Below, in pieces: positions 1-8,096 of a DNA stretch of 64,000 nt. Position 1 is the first letter of the stretch. The number at the start of each line of letters is the position of its first letter. A program made the translations under genes and the position numbers. Below the pieces are notes generated by a model. It did not search any database and was not told where the DNA came from. It saw nothing but the letters and a program-made list of their open reading frames with translations. Source of the DNA: CG2-30-51-40 sp041753575 (GTDB taxonomy: Bacteria > Desulfobacterota > DSM-4660 > Desulfatiglandales > Desulfatiglandaceae); the NCBI GenBank assembly GCA_041753575.1, contig JBGSUA010000102.1:1-64000 (forward strand). Reading direction: 5' to 3'.

Positions 1-296
1 TTGATGAATGGTTTGAGATATTCGGCGGGTACGATCTTGTGTGCGCGCCCGTCAACAGGCCGCTTGATCTTGCCGGGGATAACCAGGTAATTGCAAACAG
101 CTATTTGTCCGATTTCGTCCACCCGACCCTCGGAAAGGTCAAGGTTCCCGATTATCCCGGAGCCTTCAGCCGGTGCAAGGCCGGCATAAAGAGCGCCTCG
201 CCGGAACTTGGCGAGCATACTGTTGAAGTCCTTCAGGGGATCTGCGGACTTGACTTGCGGGAAATAGAAAAGCTCAGAGAGGAGGGCGTTATTTGA
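1..296 (+). CDS. CaiB/BaiF family CoA-transferase, C-terminal fragment
   Basis: The reading frame is open from base 3 at the window edge, so the gene is cut on its left side and only about 97 C-terminal residues are present. The visible part begins DEWFEIFGG and continues with CAPVN, a combination typical of the C-terminal region of family III CoA-transferases (CaiB/BaiF, Frc, Amacr). These enzymes move CoA between carboxylic acids or racemise 2-methylacyl-CoAs. The end matches the usual family terminus, with a phosphate-rich-pocket-like HTVEVL segment and a closing helix. The stop codon overlaps the TTG start of marC, which suggests co-transcription. The substrate cannot be read from this fragment. 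Confidence 0.8.
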   Translation, partial: DEWFEIFGGYDLVCAPVNRPLDLAGDNQVIANSYLSDFVHPTLGKVKVPDYPGAFSRCKAGIKSASPELGEHTVEVLQGICGLDLREIEKLREEGVI

Positions 297-886
297 GGTC
301 ATTCTGGCTTTGCTTTGTGCCCCTATTTGTGGCGGTTGATGCCGTGGGGGTGCTACCTATCTTTCTCAGCCTGACAGAGGAACTTAACCCTCTCAAGGTT
401 AAACGGGTCATCTATCAGTCCATGGCAACAGCCGCGGCGGTGGCCTTGAGCTTCCTGGCTGTGGGCAACGGGGTTATGAGGCTTCTGGGCATAACGGTAG
501 CGGATTTCATGGTGGCGGGCGGTGTCTTGCTGTTCGTCATCTCGATGAGCGACCTTATCACAACAGATAAGGCCAGAAAACAGGTGGATCCTGACAGCCT
601 CGGAGCGGTTCCCCTCGGGGTTCCTCTGATAGCCGGGCCGGCCGTCTTTACGACATCAATCCTCCTTGTCAATGAACACGGCGCGATTCCGGCCGCTTTA
701 GCCCTGCTGATAAATATCGCCATGGCGGGAGCGGTTTTTCTTGCCGCTGGCTCAATAAACAGGCTCCTTGGCAAGGCCGGGGCCAAGACCGTCTCCAAGA
801 TAGCGGCCCTTCTTCTCGCGGCCATAGCCGTGATGATTGTGAGGAAAGGAATAACAGCCCTTTTGCAGGGTGCTGGAAATGGATAG
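293..886 (+). CDS. MarC family integral membrane protein
   Basis: This 197-residue, strongly hydrophobic protein has about six predicted membrane helices, the usual size and topology of the MarC/UPF0056 family. Family hallmarks include the LFVAVDAVGVLPIFL start, the GGxLLFxISM segment and the VPLGVPLIAGPAVFTT stretch in the middle. MarC proteins are inner-membrane proteins of uncertain function; the old link to multiple antibiotic resistance was not upheld. Start is TTG at 293, which overlaps the upstream stop (TTGA) and has GGAGG ten bases before it. The overlap indicates translational coupling with the CoA-transferase gene. Confidence 0.85.
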   Translation: MRSFWLCFVPLFVAVDAVGVLPIFLSLTEELNPLKVKRVIYQSMATAAAVALSFLAVGNGVMRLLGITVADFMVAGGVLLFVISMSDLITTDKARKQVDPDSLGAVPLGVPLIAGPAVFTTSILLVNEHGAIPAALALLINIAMAGAVFLAAGSINRLLGKAGAKTVSKIAALLLAAIAVMIVRKGITALLQGAGNG

Positions 887-928
887 GAAAGATTTAATGA
901 GCCTTCAAAGCCCTGACGACGCCCAAGG

Positions 929-1384
929 TTGTCTGCCGTGCCGGAACTGAGCCCGGAAAGGGCGGCCTTTCTTGCCGCTGATTACTGCCGCGGCTTCATA
1001 AAATACTGCCGCATAGAGCCTCTGGAGACAAAGAGTGGATATTTCCGCTCCAGGGTTGTTATCGGGGAGGAGCACAGGCAGCAGGACGGCTTTATCCACG
1101 CGGGCGTAATGGCCACCATGGCGGACCATACCGCCGGGTACTCTGCCTTTACCCTTGTGCCGGAAGACCGCCAGATCCTCACAATCGAATTCAAGATAAA
1201 TTTTCTGAGACCCGCATTCGGCCGCGCGCTTGAGTGCAGATCACGGATTATCAGGGATGGAAGCACGATACTTATCGCCGAATCCGAGATCTTTGACGAG
1301 AGGGAAAAGGAGACGGCTTTAGCCGCGAAGGCCACCGTAACCCTCATGTCAGTGCCTAAGGCAAAGCTCCTTTCAAAGCGCTGA
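929..1384 (+). CDS. PaaI-type hotdog-fold thioesterase
   Basis: This protein of about 150 residues has the hotdog thioesterase signature: a QDGFIHAGVMATMADHTAGYSA-type segment with the conserved HAG and aspartate, then strands ending in FKINFLRPAFG. Members hydrolyse acyl-CoA thioesters in the cytoplasm. The start is uncertain. TTG 929 gives 151 residues but lacks a spaced ribosome site, whereas GTG 938 has AAGG about nine bases upstream and is a good alternative. The gene follows marC by 42 bases on the same strand and converges with pyrF, overlapping its end by 12 bases. A role in trimming acyl-CoAs near the CoA-transferase is an inference. Confidence 0.8.
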   Translation: MSAVPELSPERAAFLAADYCRGFIKYCRIEPLETKSGYFRSRVVIGEEHRQQDGFIHAGVMATMADHTAGYSAFTLVPEDRQILTIEFKINFLRPAFGRALECRSRIIRDGSTILIAESEIFDEREKETALAAKATVTLMSVPKAKLLSKR

Positions 1385-2089
1385 GGCGATCTCCTCAGCG
1401 GTCATTCGGCATGCCTCCTTCGGGTCTTTTGCGTCCCTTATGGGTCTGCCGATGACAAGGTAATCCGCGCCGTCTCTTACGGCGTCGGAAGGGGTCACTA
1501 TCCTCTGCTGATCATCCTTGGCGACAAGGGACCACTTCGGCCTTATGCCCGGTGTCACGGCGAGAAAATCCCTGCCGAGTTCTTTTTTTACTGCGCCTGC
1601 TTCCTTGCCTGAGCAAACAATACCATGGCATCCCGCATCCCTTGCAATAAAGGCCTTTTTGAGAACCAGTCGCTGGAGGTCTTTCGCCAGATCCTCCCTG
1701 TAACCAAGCTCAAGCAGATGGCCGGTGTTGAGGCTTGTCAGTACCGTAACACCAAGGATCTTTGTGTTTGATCCTTTTGTGGCCTCATCTCTCAGCATGC
1801 CCTGGCCCTGCTCGCAGTGCACGGTCACAAACTCGGCTCCCAAGGAGCCTGCCGAGCGAAGGGCGCGCCTCATGGTCTCCGGTATGTCATGGAGTTTCAG
1901 ATCAAGAAAGATCCCGGCCGGGCTTTCAGCCCTGATCGCTGCCAGTATGTCGGGGCCTTCCTTTATGAAAAGCTCAAGCCCAACCTTGAAAATTCCTACG
2001 CTTTCCCGGAGCGTCGTTACATATCGCATAGCCTCTGCACGGTCAGGCAGATCGAGGGGAAAGACAATGTAATCGCTTGCTCGCCTCAT
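1373..2089 (-). CDS. pyrF: Orotidine 5'-phosphate decarboxylase
   Basis: PyrF converts OMP to UMP, the last step of de novo pyrimidine synthesis. The protein starts MRRASDYIVFPLDLPDR and contains DLKLHDIPET, the catalytic Asp-Lys-Asp signature. It later has a VTPGIRP phosphate loop and IGRPI near the C-terminus. At 238 residues it has the standard bacterial length. The start at 2089 is chosen because a GGAGG site lies seven bases upstream; a longer open frame reaches 2137 but adds 16 residues with no homology character. A perfect 10-base inverted repeat lies just upstream of the ribosome site. The last 12 bases overlap the convergent thioesterase gene. Confidence 0.95.
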   Translation of the reverse strand: MRRASDYIVFPLDLPDRAEAMRYVTTLRESVGIFKVGLELFIKEGPDILAAIRAESPAGIFLDLKLHDIPETMRRALRSAGSLGAEFVTVHCEQGQGMLRDEATKGSNTKILGVTVLTSLNTGHLLELGYREDLAKDLQRLVLKKAFIARDAGCHGIVCSGKEAGAVKKELGRDFLAVTPGIRPKWSLVAKDDQQRIVTPSDAVRDGADYLVIGRPIRDAKDPKEACRMTAEEIASAL

Positions 2090-2101
2090 AGATCCTCCGA
2101 A

Positions 2102-2128
2102 TGTCCATTTAATAAAAATAAATGGACA
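2102..2128 (-). promoter_or_regulatory. Inverted repeat in the pyrF leader
   Basis: TGTCCATTTA and TAAATGGACA form a perfect 10-base inverted repeat with a 7-base A/T spacer, just upstream of the pyrF ribosome binding site. An A/T-rich TTATTATAGA stretch upstream on the same strand could be a -10 region, which would place the repeat in the leader. It could be a protein operator or an mRNA hairpin that controls pyrF. No T-run follows in the pyrF direction, so a plain terminator is unlikely. Function is inferred. Confidence 0.4.
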
Positions 2129-2169
2129 GAAAGGCAATCAGAATCTATAATAAATCCGTTTTTTTCGGG

Positions 2170-2245
2170 GCCACCGTAGCTCAGTTGGTAGAGCACCTCA
2201 CTCGTAATGAGGATGTCTGCGGTTCGATTCCGCACGGTGGCTCCA
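2170..2245 (+). tRNA. tRNA-Thr (anticodon CGU)
   Basis: The sequence folds as a complete cloverleaf. The acceptor stem is GCCACCG with CGGTGGC, the D arm is GCTC/GAGC, and the anticodon stem CCTCA/TGAGG encloses loop CTCGTAA (anticodon CGT in DNA, reading ACG threonine codons). The T arm is TGCGG-TTCGATT-CCGCA. The discriminator is T and the 3' CCA is encoded (2243-2245). The gene marks the left border of a stretch of accessory genes, and tRNA 3' ends are common integration sites, but I found no second copy of its 3' end further right. Confidence 0.96.
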
Positions 2246-2370
2246 GAAATTTTGTAGTTTCTGATCCTTGATGGGATTTGCTCACCTGGTTAAAATCATG
2301 GTGCCTTCATTTCAAAGGTGACTTCTCCTCCCGCGTTTTTCCACTAGAACAGCGGTGAATAGGAGATCTT

Positions 2371-2997
2371 TCATGAAGAGCGGTCATCGCCAATTCTTGA
2401 AAGATACTTGTTGTGCAATCTCGTAAGCAAAATGAGAGCAACGATTGAGCCTATGAGACACAAGAACATATCGGTTTGCGTGTCCCAGATATAACCTTGT
2501 GTTCCAAGGAAGGCTTCAGTATCGGTTGGATTGGAAAGGGAAGCCAACCATTCAATGATCTCGTAAAGCGCTGAAAACGCAAGAGGGACAGCGACAGATA
2601 TGAAGGCAAGCCATTTGCCGGATTTTAGCGGCGATGTTCGTGCGATAATCTCTCGCACATAGATCGCCGGAGCAAAGCCCTGCATGAGGTGCCCGATCTT
2701 ATCGTAGTTGTTGCGAGACCATCCGAACCAGTCTTCCATCCAAAAGCCCAACGGTACCTTGGCATAGGAGTAATGGCCGCCCAGCATCAGTATCATGGCG
2801 TGGATAGCAATGAGCGTGTAGGTTAGGCGGGTCAATGGAAATCTCTTGTATGTAAACAGCATAACAGGCAAAGCAAGCATGAACGGGAGAGTTTCCAAGA
2901 CCCAGGTGAGTCGGGTATCATGTGGCTCGATCCCCGACCAAACCCAGAAAATAACCACTATAGTCAACAGTATCGCCGGGTATTTGTTTGATGTCAT
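2371..2997 (-). CDS. DUF2238 (YjdF-like) membrane protein
   Basis: This 208-residue protein has about six hydrophobic helices and matches the DUF2238/YjdF family. Recognisable features are the NYDKIGHLMQGFAPA segment, the ALYEIIEWLASL helix, and the FLGTQGYIWDTQTDMFLCLIGS segment with its conserved D and Q. The family's biochemical role is unknown. The start at 2997 is supported by GGAG seven bases upstream. The gene stands alone, facing away from the tRNA, and is the first gene of the accessory stretch. Confidence 0.85.
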   Translation of the reverse strand: MTSNKYPAILLTIVVIFWVWSGIEPHDTRLTWVLETLPFMLALPVMLFTYKRFPLTRLTYTLIAIHAMILMLGGHYSYAKVPLGFWMEDWFGWSRNNYDKIGHLMQGFAPAIYVREIIARTSPLKSGKWLAFISVAVPLAFSALYEIIEWLASLSNPTDTEAFLGTQGYIWDTQTDMFLCLIGSIVALILLTRLHNKYLSRIGDDRSS

Positions 2998-3143
2998 ACC
3001 GTATCTCCTGGCACAGCAACCTTGCGCCTGAGCGGTCCAACTTTTGGACTCAGACCGCAGGGCCGGGGACTTGCGGCGAATTGCGTACAGCGGCCTTCCT
3101 TGAGCGCCCTTAAGATTAAAGGCACTTAGGCGTGCCGGTTTTC

Positions 3144-3239
3144 TTACTCTTTCTTGGCAGTTTTCTCGGCCCGTTTTTCTTTCATCGTTTTTGCCGGTTT
3201 CTTTTTGGTTTCCTTCTTCTTATCAATACCCTTTGTCAT
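3144..3239 (-). CDS. 31-residue lysine-rich microprotein
   Basis: A short open frame encodes MTKGIDKKKETKKK followed by PAKTMKEKRAEKTAKKE (31 residues, 13 of them lysine). It begins with ATG and has AAAGGAG six bases upstream, an excellent ribosome site that makes chance unlikely. I recall similar tiny Lys/Ala-rich proteins containing a KKxxKKKPAKTxKEKR core from several proteobacteria, but no function is known to me. Such a basic peptide could bind nucleic acid or ribosomes; this is a guess. Gaps of about 150 and 210 bases separate it from its neighbours. Confidence 0.65.
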   Translation of the reverse strand: MTKGIDKKKETKKKPAKTMKEKRAEKTAKKE

Positions 3240-3452
3240 CTCTGTCTCCTTTCATGGTTAATAATTCACTAAACATTTAAATATGACTCGAATTGGCCTC
3301 ACTGCGGCTGGGGACACCTGATAGCCAGAGAGATTATATTCCAAAACGCCTTCTCTATGCAATTTCCTTTGTGTCGTTGCCCTAAATATTCAAGGTTCCG
3401 GCTGGAAATCAGAATAGTCAGCGGGGCCCTTCGGGCCGGCACCAGTGATCGG

Positions 3453-3794
3453 TCAGCCGGAATTATTTAGCAGAATCATTTTCCTGTTTGAATGACAGAC
3501 TTCATTCTGGCTGGGTTTTGATGGATACTTTCTACAAAGTGCTGGTCTAGCTTCATATACACCACAAAAACAGCTGCCGTTATTATCATTTAAAAAAAAA
3601 CAATCCCCATTTTCTTTAAATGACAAAAAATATTCTTCAACTTCTTCGCCTTTTTGGTTCGCAAAAACATCAAGAGGCAATCCTGTCATCTTTTCTAACT
3701 CATAAATGTCATTTTGAGATAATTCTACAAAAGGGTAATGCTTGCAGCATTCACCACATTTTTTACATATCTCACTTGATATTATGTTCTCCAT
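3453..3794 (-). CDS. YkgJ-family cysteine cluster protein
   Basis: This 113-residue protein carries the cysteine arrangement of the YkgJ/CxxCxxCC family: C10-x2-C13-x2-C16-C17 near the N-terminus, then CFFLNDNNGSCFCGVYEARPALCRKYP in two parts, with the conserved RPxxCRxYP ending. The cysteines probably bind zinc or an iron-sulfur cluster; family function is not established. The coding region is clearly more A/T-rich than the neighbouring housekeeping genes. It lies downstream of the lysine aminomutase gene on the same strand, 69 bases away. No strong ribosome site is visible before the ATG. Confidence 0.75.
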   Translation of the reverse strand: MENIISSEICKKCGECCKHYPFVELSQNDIYELEKMTGLPLDVFANQKGEEVEEYFLSFKENGDCFFLNDNNGSCFCGVYEARPALCRKYPSKPSQNEVCHSNRKMILLNNSG

Positions 3795-3862
3795 GACTCA
3801 ATAAATCCCATACGCTTATTTCAATTATAAAAAATGCGCTATGGCTAAATGAAGCTATCTTT

Positions 3863-5038
3863 TTATTGTTTGTTATTCCCTTTCAACATGTTAGCCTTTT
3901 GCACACCGCGTTCTCTCCTTTGTTTGCCTTCTATTCTTTCTATTGGATCATTTACATAGACCTTTCCCAGCCCAATAGCTGAGGTAAACGTGCCACCCTT
4001 TTTATCCTCACTAATTCCTTCTGAATATCCAAGATCTACTGGAACTTTACCTCTTCCGCCCTGCGCATCTACTACATAAAGGGGGCGAAGAAAACCTGTA
4101 GTGGTACCGCAAAGATCCCTGCAGATTACTTTCCCTTTAGATACCGCTGTTCTAAAATGGCCTGTTCCCTCAACAAGATCAGCGTAGTACATATAGTATG
4201 GCCTTACTCCCATATTACCGAGGCCGTGTACCAGGTCTCGCATTACATCTGTGTCATCATTGACACCCTTAAGCAAAACCGTTTGATTTCCTATTGGAAT
4301 ACCCAGCTCCCTTAAGATTTTGATGGCTTGATAACTTTCATCAGTTATTTCTTTTGGATGATTAAAGTGCGTGTTTATGTAAAGCTGCGGATTCTTGGCG
4401 GACCGGGGCGTATGTTTTCTCAGCACTTCAATTAATTCTTTATCTTCAATAATCTTTTGCGGCCAGACGCAAGGGACTCTTGTGCCGATTCTTATTAATC
4501 CGAGGTGTTGAATTTCTGCCAGTTTTCCCAGGATGTCATCAAGCCTGCTGTTGGATATCAACAGCGGATCTCCGCCAGAGATTAATACGTCTCTAATGTC
4601 TTCGTGCGATGCAACATACTGAATCCCCTTTTTAATATCCTCCATAGACGGGTTCTTCCGGTCATCCCCGACCTTCCGTTTTCTGGTGCAGAATCTGCAA
4701 TACATTGAGCACTCGTTTGATACAAGCAATAAAACCCTGTCAGGATACCTGTGGACTATTGTCCTTGGACCGCCGAGCGGAATATCTCCTTCCTCATCCA
4801 ATGGATCTTCTGACAGATCCATATAGTGTTCAAGTTCCTCGACATCAGGAATTGCCTGTTTCCAGATACTGTCATTCATTTTTTCAATCAGGCCAAGGTA
4901 ATAAGTATTTACTCTCATGGGATATTTGGCAATTACATCCTTAAGTCTTGGATCAACTTTAGCCTTTCGCCCGGCAAGCCATTTCTCCAGATCCTCGAAT
5001 GATTTTATAGCGTTTCTTAAAATATCTTTATATGCCAT
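3863..5038 (-). CDS. kamA: Lysine 2,3-aminomutase (radical SAM)
   Basis: The 391-residue protein has the radical SAM motif C110-SMY-C114-RF-C117 and the SAM-binding GGDP at 155-158. HFNHPKEIT and the PVSKG-like loop resemble clostridial KamA. The two aspartates that hold the lysine side-chain amine in that enzyme are kept (D287 in YADLVEG, D324 in VVDAQGG). This favours lysine over glutamate as substrate and argues against the shorter EF-P enzyme EpmB. The product would be L-beta-lysine, made with PLP and a 4Fe-4S cluster. Start 5038 is chosen for its AAAGGAG site; an upstream in-frame ATG at 5077 has none. No beta-lysine acetyltransferase gene (ablB) is adjacent, so the pathway use (osmolyte or catabolism) is open. 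Confidence 0.85.
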   Translation of the reverse strand: MAYKDILRNAIKSFEDLEKWLAGRKAKVDPRLKDVIAKYPMRVNTYYLGLIEKMNDSIWKQAIPDVEELEHYMDLSEDPLDEEGDIPLGGPRTIVHRYPDRVLLLVSNECSMYCRFCTRKRKVGDDRKNPSMEDIKKGIQYVASHEDIRDVLISGGDPLLISNSRLDDILGKLAEIQHLGLIRIGTRVPCVWPQKIIEDKELIEVLRKHTPRSAKNPQLYINTHFNHPKEITDESYQAIKILRELGIPIGNQTVLLKGVNDDTDVMRDLVHGLGNMGVRPYYMYYADLVEGTGHFRTAVSKGKVICRDLCGTTTGFLRPLYVVDAQGGRGKVPVDLGYSEGISEDKKGGTFTSAIGLGKVYVNDPIERIEGKQRRERGVQKANMLKGNNKQ

Positions 5039-5192
5039 AAATGATTCTCCTTTAATCAATTGCCTGATATTGGGCAAATTACCGTTAAAATGAAACGGAC
5101 TTGGTGACTAATGGCTTTAGTGACTTCGCGCAAAACTGGCGCAATAAGCGAGCGGCGAATGTCTATCCGCTTGCTGGTGATGGTATGAGTTT

Positions 5193-5537
5193 CTATTTCT
5201 CAACTTCACGGTCCGTCTTTGGGCTTGGCAGTTGGGCAATGGTTTTCCGTCCTTGTAAGATACACAGTATGCCGGTAATGCCACTAAAGAGCGCAGTGAC
5301 GACTGCCGCCGCGTCGTCCACCTGACCCAGGACCGGTATAATGTCTGGAAGAATATCAGCCGGGTTAATGATATAGAGGACACACAGCCCCGTAAACGCA
5401 TTCAGCCCCCATCCGACTATCTGCAGTGTAATCCCACGGAGGCGGGATTGCGGCAGTCCCAGGAGTAAAATGAAGAGCCCGGCGAGTATGCCAAAGGTTA
5501 TTATGCAAACTTTCAGAAAACTGAAGACTGCTTCCAT
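5193..5537 (-). CDS. DUF1232 small membrane protein
   Basis: The C-terminal half contains YIINPADILPDIIPVLGQVDDAA, read here in two adjoining pieces; this is the DUF1232 signature (NPxDxxPDxIPxxGxxDD). Two hydrophobic segments precede it, so a small inner-membrane protein is expected. DUF1232 has no settled function. The start at 5537 gives 114 residues; an in-frame start at 5627 would add 30 residues. Neither has a convincing ribosome site, so the N-terminus is uncertain. The gene is downstream of corA on the same strand with a gap of about 165 bases. Confidence 0.65.
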   Translation of the reverse strand: MEAVFSFLKVCIITFGILAGLFILLLGLPQSRLRGITLQIVGWGLNAFTGLCVLYIINPADILPDIIPVLGQVDDAAAVVTALFSGITGILCILQGRKTIAQLPSPKTDREVEK

Positions 5538-5703
5538 GTTCAATATCCCTGCTGAGGCATGATGAAATGCCTTTTGCAACAACAACATCCAGGCTGAAGG
5601 CAGAAGCCGGATGAGATTCAAAAACAAACAGCACTAATTCTATTGCGGAATCTATCTTCATGCCAGAAAAATTTAACTCTGTGCTCCCGGCGATCGCTGT
5701 ACT

Positions 5704-6789
5704 TCAAATCCATTTCCTCCGCTTGAAATAGACGAGTAAGCCGATCCCAACGGCAAGCATAACGCCCCAAATCATATAGTAGCCCATAGGCCATCTCAAT
5801 TCAGGCATGTTCTCGAAGTTCATTCCGTACACGCCCACGATAAAGGTCAAGGGGATGAAAATCGTGGCGATGATGGTAAGCACCTTCATGATTTCATTCA
5901 TGCGGTTGCTGATGCTGGACAAATAGGTGTCGTGCATGCCGCCGAGGATGTCGCGAAAGCTATCCACCATATCGATTACCTGGATGGTGTGGTCCTGCAA
6001 ATCACGCAGGAATACTCCGGTCTCCGGGCGTATCATCTCCGGCCGGCTCTTTTCAAGCGCCCCGATCTCCTCACGAAGCGGCCATACCGCCTTTCGCAGA
6101 CTCAGGATCTCGCGTTTGAGCCGATGAATTTCCCCAATATCATCCGGTTTCGGTTCGGCTAGAATCCTGTCGTCAATATCTTCGATGTGGTCGCCGATGC
6201 GTTCGAGGGCCAGAAAGTAGTGGTCCACAACGGCATCCATGAGGGCGTAGGCGAGATAGTCCGATTTCATCGAGCGAATGCGGTCCTTGGCGGACCGGAT
6301 GCGGCCTCTCACCGCGTCAAATACGTCGCCCTCGTCCTCCAGGAAGGAAAGCACGTAATTCTCTCCAAGGATCAGACTGACATGTTCGATTTCGATGTTG
6401 TTTGCCGCTTCGTTGAATGTCATCATCTTCAGGACGATGAAGATATAACCCGGGTATTCCTCGGTTTTAATCCGCTGGCCGGTATTGACGATGTCTTCCA
6501 GCGTAAGGGCATGAAGACCAAAGCATTTCCCCAGCGCTTCGATCAGACCTATATCATGGATGCCGTTGACGTTGATCCAGGTGACACTGTCCGCTTTGGC
6601 CAAATCCCCACATTGATTCACGGATACATCACGCAGTTCGTTCAGAACGGTCTCGCTGTAATCTATGACATCAATCCGCACCCTGTCCTTTTTCTGTTCT
6701 CCGATGAAAACCATTGTCCCAGGGGACATACCGGTCTTGATGCCTGATCCGCCAACTTTTCTTTTCTTCCTCTTTGCCGGTTGCGACAT
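5704..6789 (-). CDS. corA: CorA-type magnesium/divalent cation channel
   Basis: The 361-residue protein shows the full CorA plan. A long cytoplasmic N-terminal alpha/beta domain leads into a coiled stalk helix with DxRIRSxKSDYLAYALMDAVVDHY-type sequence. Two C-terminal membrane helices follow, with the pore signature YGMNFENMPE between them. The basic tail FKRRKWI is typical. CorA pentamers carry Mg2+ (and Co2+ or Ni2+) across the inner membrane and are gated by internal Mg2+. The start is ATG at 6789 with GGGAGG seven bases before it. A basic N-terminal extension (KRKKRKVGGSG) precedes the domain. No Mg2+ riboswitch is recognisable upstream. Confidence 0.92.
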   Translation of the reverse strand: MSQPAKRKKRKVGGSGIKTGMSPGTMVFIGEQKKDRVRIDVIDYSETVLNELRDVSVNQCGDLAKADSVTWINVNGIHDIGLIEALGKCFGLHALTLEDIVNTGQRIKTEEYPGYIFIVLKMMTFNEAANNIEIEHVSLILGENYVLSFLEDEGDVFDAVRGRIRSAKDRIRSMKSDYLAYALMDAVVDHYFLALERIGDHIEDIDDRILAEPKPDDIGEIHRLKREILSLRKAVWPLREEIGALEKSRPEMIRPETGVFLRDLQDHTIQVIDMVDSFRDILGGMHDTYLSSISNRMNEIMKVLTIIATIFIPLTFIVGVYGMNFENMPELRWPMGYYMIWGVMLAVGIGLLVYFKRRKWI

Positions 6790-7124
6790 TTCTATCCTCC
6801 CTTATTTGATAACACTTCCGTGAGAAAGAGGACTGCCGAACGAAAAAGCTGCCCGGCGGTTGGTTCGGCCCTCATTTGCCCACCTTTCGGCGCTGAAACG
6901 ACGTGATACCGGGAATGTCTTTATTAGCCAGACCTTTGACTGGGACGGTAATGAGGGTACGAAACAATTTCCAGATCGCAGTATCCTCAACAGGAGACTG
7001 CAACCGCCTACACCCTGGATGCCGTGCTTGTGGCCAGTAGAGAAGCTCTCCGCGCTTCGATGAGCACCCCCTTATAAGGGTTAGGCAAGAAATCGTGATG
7101 TGCCTAACTTACCTCTGAACCGAT
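6790..7124. other. Gene-free stretch between corA and the hydrolase
   Basis: No convincing gene is visible in these 335 bases. They contain a perfect GTTAGGCA/TGCCTAAC inverted pair at 7080-7109 and a nearby CCCTTATAAGGG palindrome. On the reverse strand a GCCTAAC box (7086-7080) is followed by an imperfect palindrome whose far end reads GGGTGTAGGC near 7010, reminiscent of a degraded integron attC site. One reverse frame (about 6870-7030) looks weakly coding but lacks a start and any family I know. Confidence 0.4.
7080..7109. repeat. GTTAGGCA/TGCCTAAC inverted repeat
   Basis: An 8-base perfect inverted repeat with a 14-base spacer lies 15 bases beyond the stop codon of the alpha/beta hydrolase gene. 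The same heptamer GCCTAAC recurs at 8097-8103, at the other end of that gene. The shared boxes suggest the hydrolase gene is bounded by recombination-site cores, although a simple mRNA hairpin is also possible. Confidence 0.5.
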
Positions 7125-8063
7125 TTATTCAGATAAAAAATCTAATGCCAGGTTGTTGAACTTCTCTGGATACTCTTCATGTGGGGTATGCCCCGCCTTA
7201 TCAAAAACTACCAATTTTGATCCCTTCCAAAGATCATTCAATTTTTGTGATCGATCTAAAGGCACTGCCTTATCTTCTCTCCCGTGAATGATTAAGATTG
7301 GTATAGTCATTTTGGCCAAAAGATTTGCCTCCCTTTCGACATAGGGCTCTTTTAATACATTACGAAGGATAAATATCATTGAAGAGTAGGAACCCTTGAT
7401 GCAAAACGGCTGCAGAACTTCTTTACAGTACTCATCATCTGCCTTGTTTTTATCGTAGAACCATATCGTTCTAATATTGTTTATTGCCAAAGCATCTCCA
7501 GGAATGGCATTCATAAACTCGCCAACAAAGGGAAGCTGATAGATTTTCCCTGCCGTCGTCATAGGATAAGGGATCACCGCCGGGTCAACTAGAATAAGTC
7601 GATCTACCCTCTCAGGATTGTGCGCAGCCACATAAACCGAAATCCCTCCACCCATGGACTGTCCCACAAGAGTGGCCTTTTTAATATTCAGGGCGTCCAT
7701 GAATCCCACAATCTGTTTTCCGTATTGTTCGAAGCTATATTCATTCTCCTTCAGTCTTTCACTATATCCCCATCCCCAAAGATCGATCGCGTAAACCTTA
7801 TGTTTTTTGGCCAAGGCATCAATATTTTGTTTCCACATTACCGTGTGATAGAGGAACCCATGAATAAGTATAATCGGTTTTCCATTTCCTTTTTCAATGA
7901 AGTGAATCCTTTTATCGCCAACAGTGACAAATTTGCCCTTGGAAAATTGTCTGATAGCTTCATCATAGGTGCATGTTTCTTTGGAAGTTAATTTCGGAAG
8001 GGTAACAATAAGCAATGCCAAAATGCCAATAACCATAAGTAAAATTATAAGCAGCTTTTTCAT
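7125..8063 (-). CDS. Membrane-anchored alpha/beta hydrolase
   Basis: This 312-residue protein begins with one uncleaved-looking membrane helix (MKKLLIILLMVIGILALLIV), followed by an alpha/beta hydrolase domain. The oxyanion motif is LIHGF, the nucleophile elbow is GQS136MGG, the acid is D264 in GREDKAV, and the histidine is H292 in KAGHTPHEE. The triad is complete. The substrate is unknown; esters or amides are typical. AAAAGGAG lies seven bases before the ATG. The gene is distinctly A/T-rich compared with the nuclease upstream. It begins 34 bases after a GTTAGGC box that ends an attC-like palindrome, the layout expected of an integron gene cassette. Confidence 0.85.
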   Translation of the reverse strand: MKKLLIILLMVIGILALLIVTLPKLTSKETCTYDEAIRQFSKGKFVTVGDKRIHFIEKGNGKPIILIHGFLYHTVMWKQNIDALAKKHKVYAIDLWGWGYSERLKENEYSFEQYGKQIVGFMDALNIKKATLVGQSMGGGISVYVAAHNPERVDRLILVDPAVIPYPMTTAGKIYQLPFVGEFMNAIPGDALAINNIRTIWFYDKNKADDEYCKEVLQPFCIKGSYSSMIFILRNVLKEPYVEREANLLAKMTIPILIIHGREDKAVPLDRSQKLNDLWKGSKLVVFDKAGHTPHEEYPEKFNNLALDFLSE

Positions 8064-8096
8064 GATTGTCTCCTTTTCTTCTTACCGTTATATGTT

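Noticed and set aside
415..825. Reverse open frame of 136 residues across marC
   Set aside because: It is the antisense of a clear membrane-protein gene, is rich in Ala, Arg and Pro in the manner of shadow frames, and has no family character.
3425..3437. GGCCC-TTC-GGGCC hairpin after the cysteine-cluster gene, considered as a terminator
   Set aside because: No T-run follows on the reverse strand, so an intrinsic terminator is not supported.
6802..7063. Short open frames on both strands between corA and the hydrolase gene
   Set aside because: Neither has a ribosome site or a known family; the region is better described as intergenic with palindromes.
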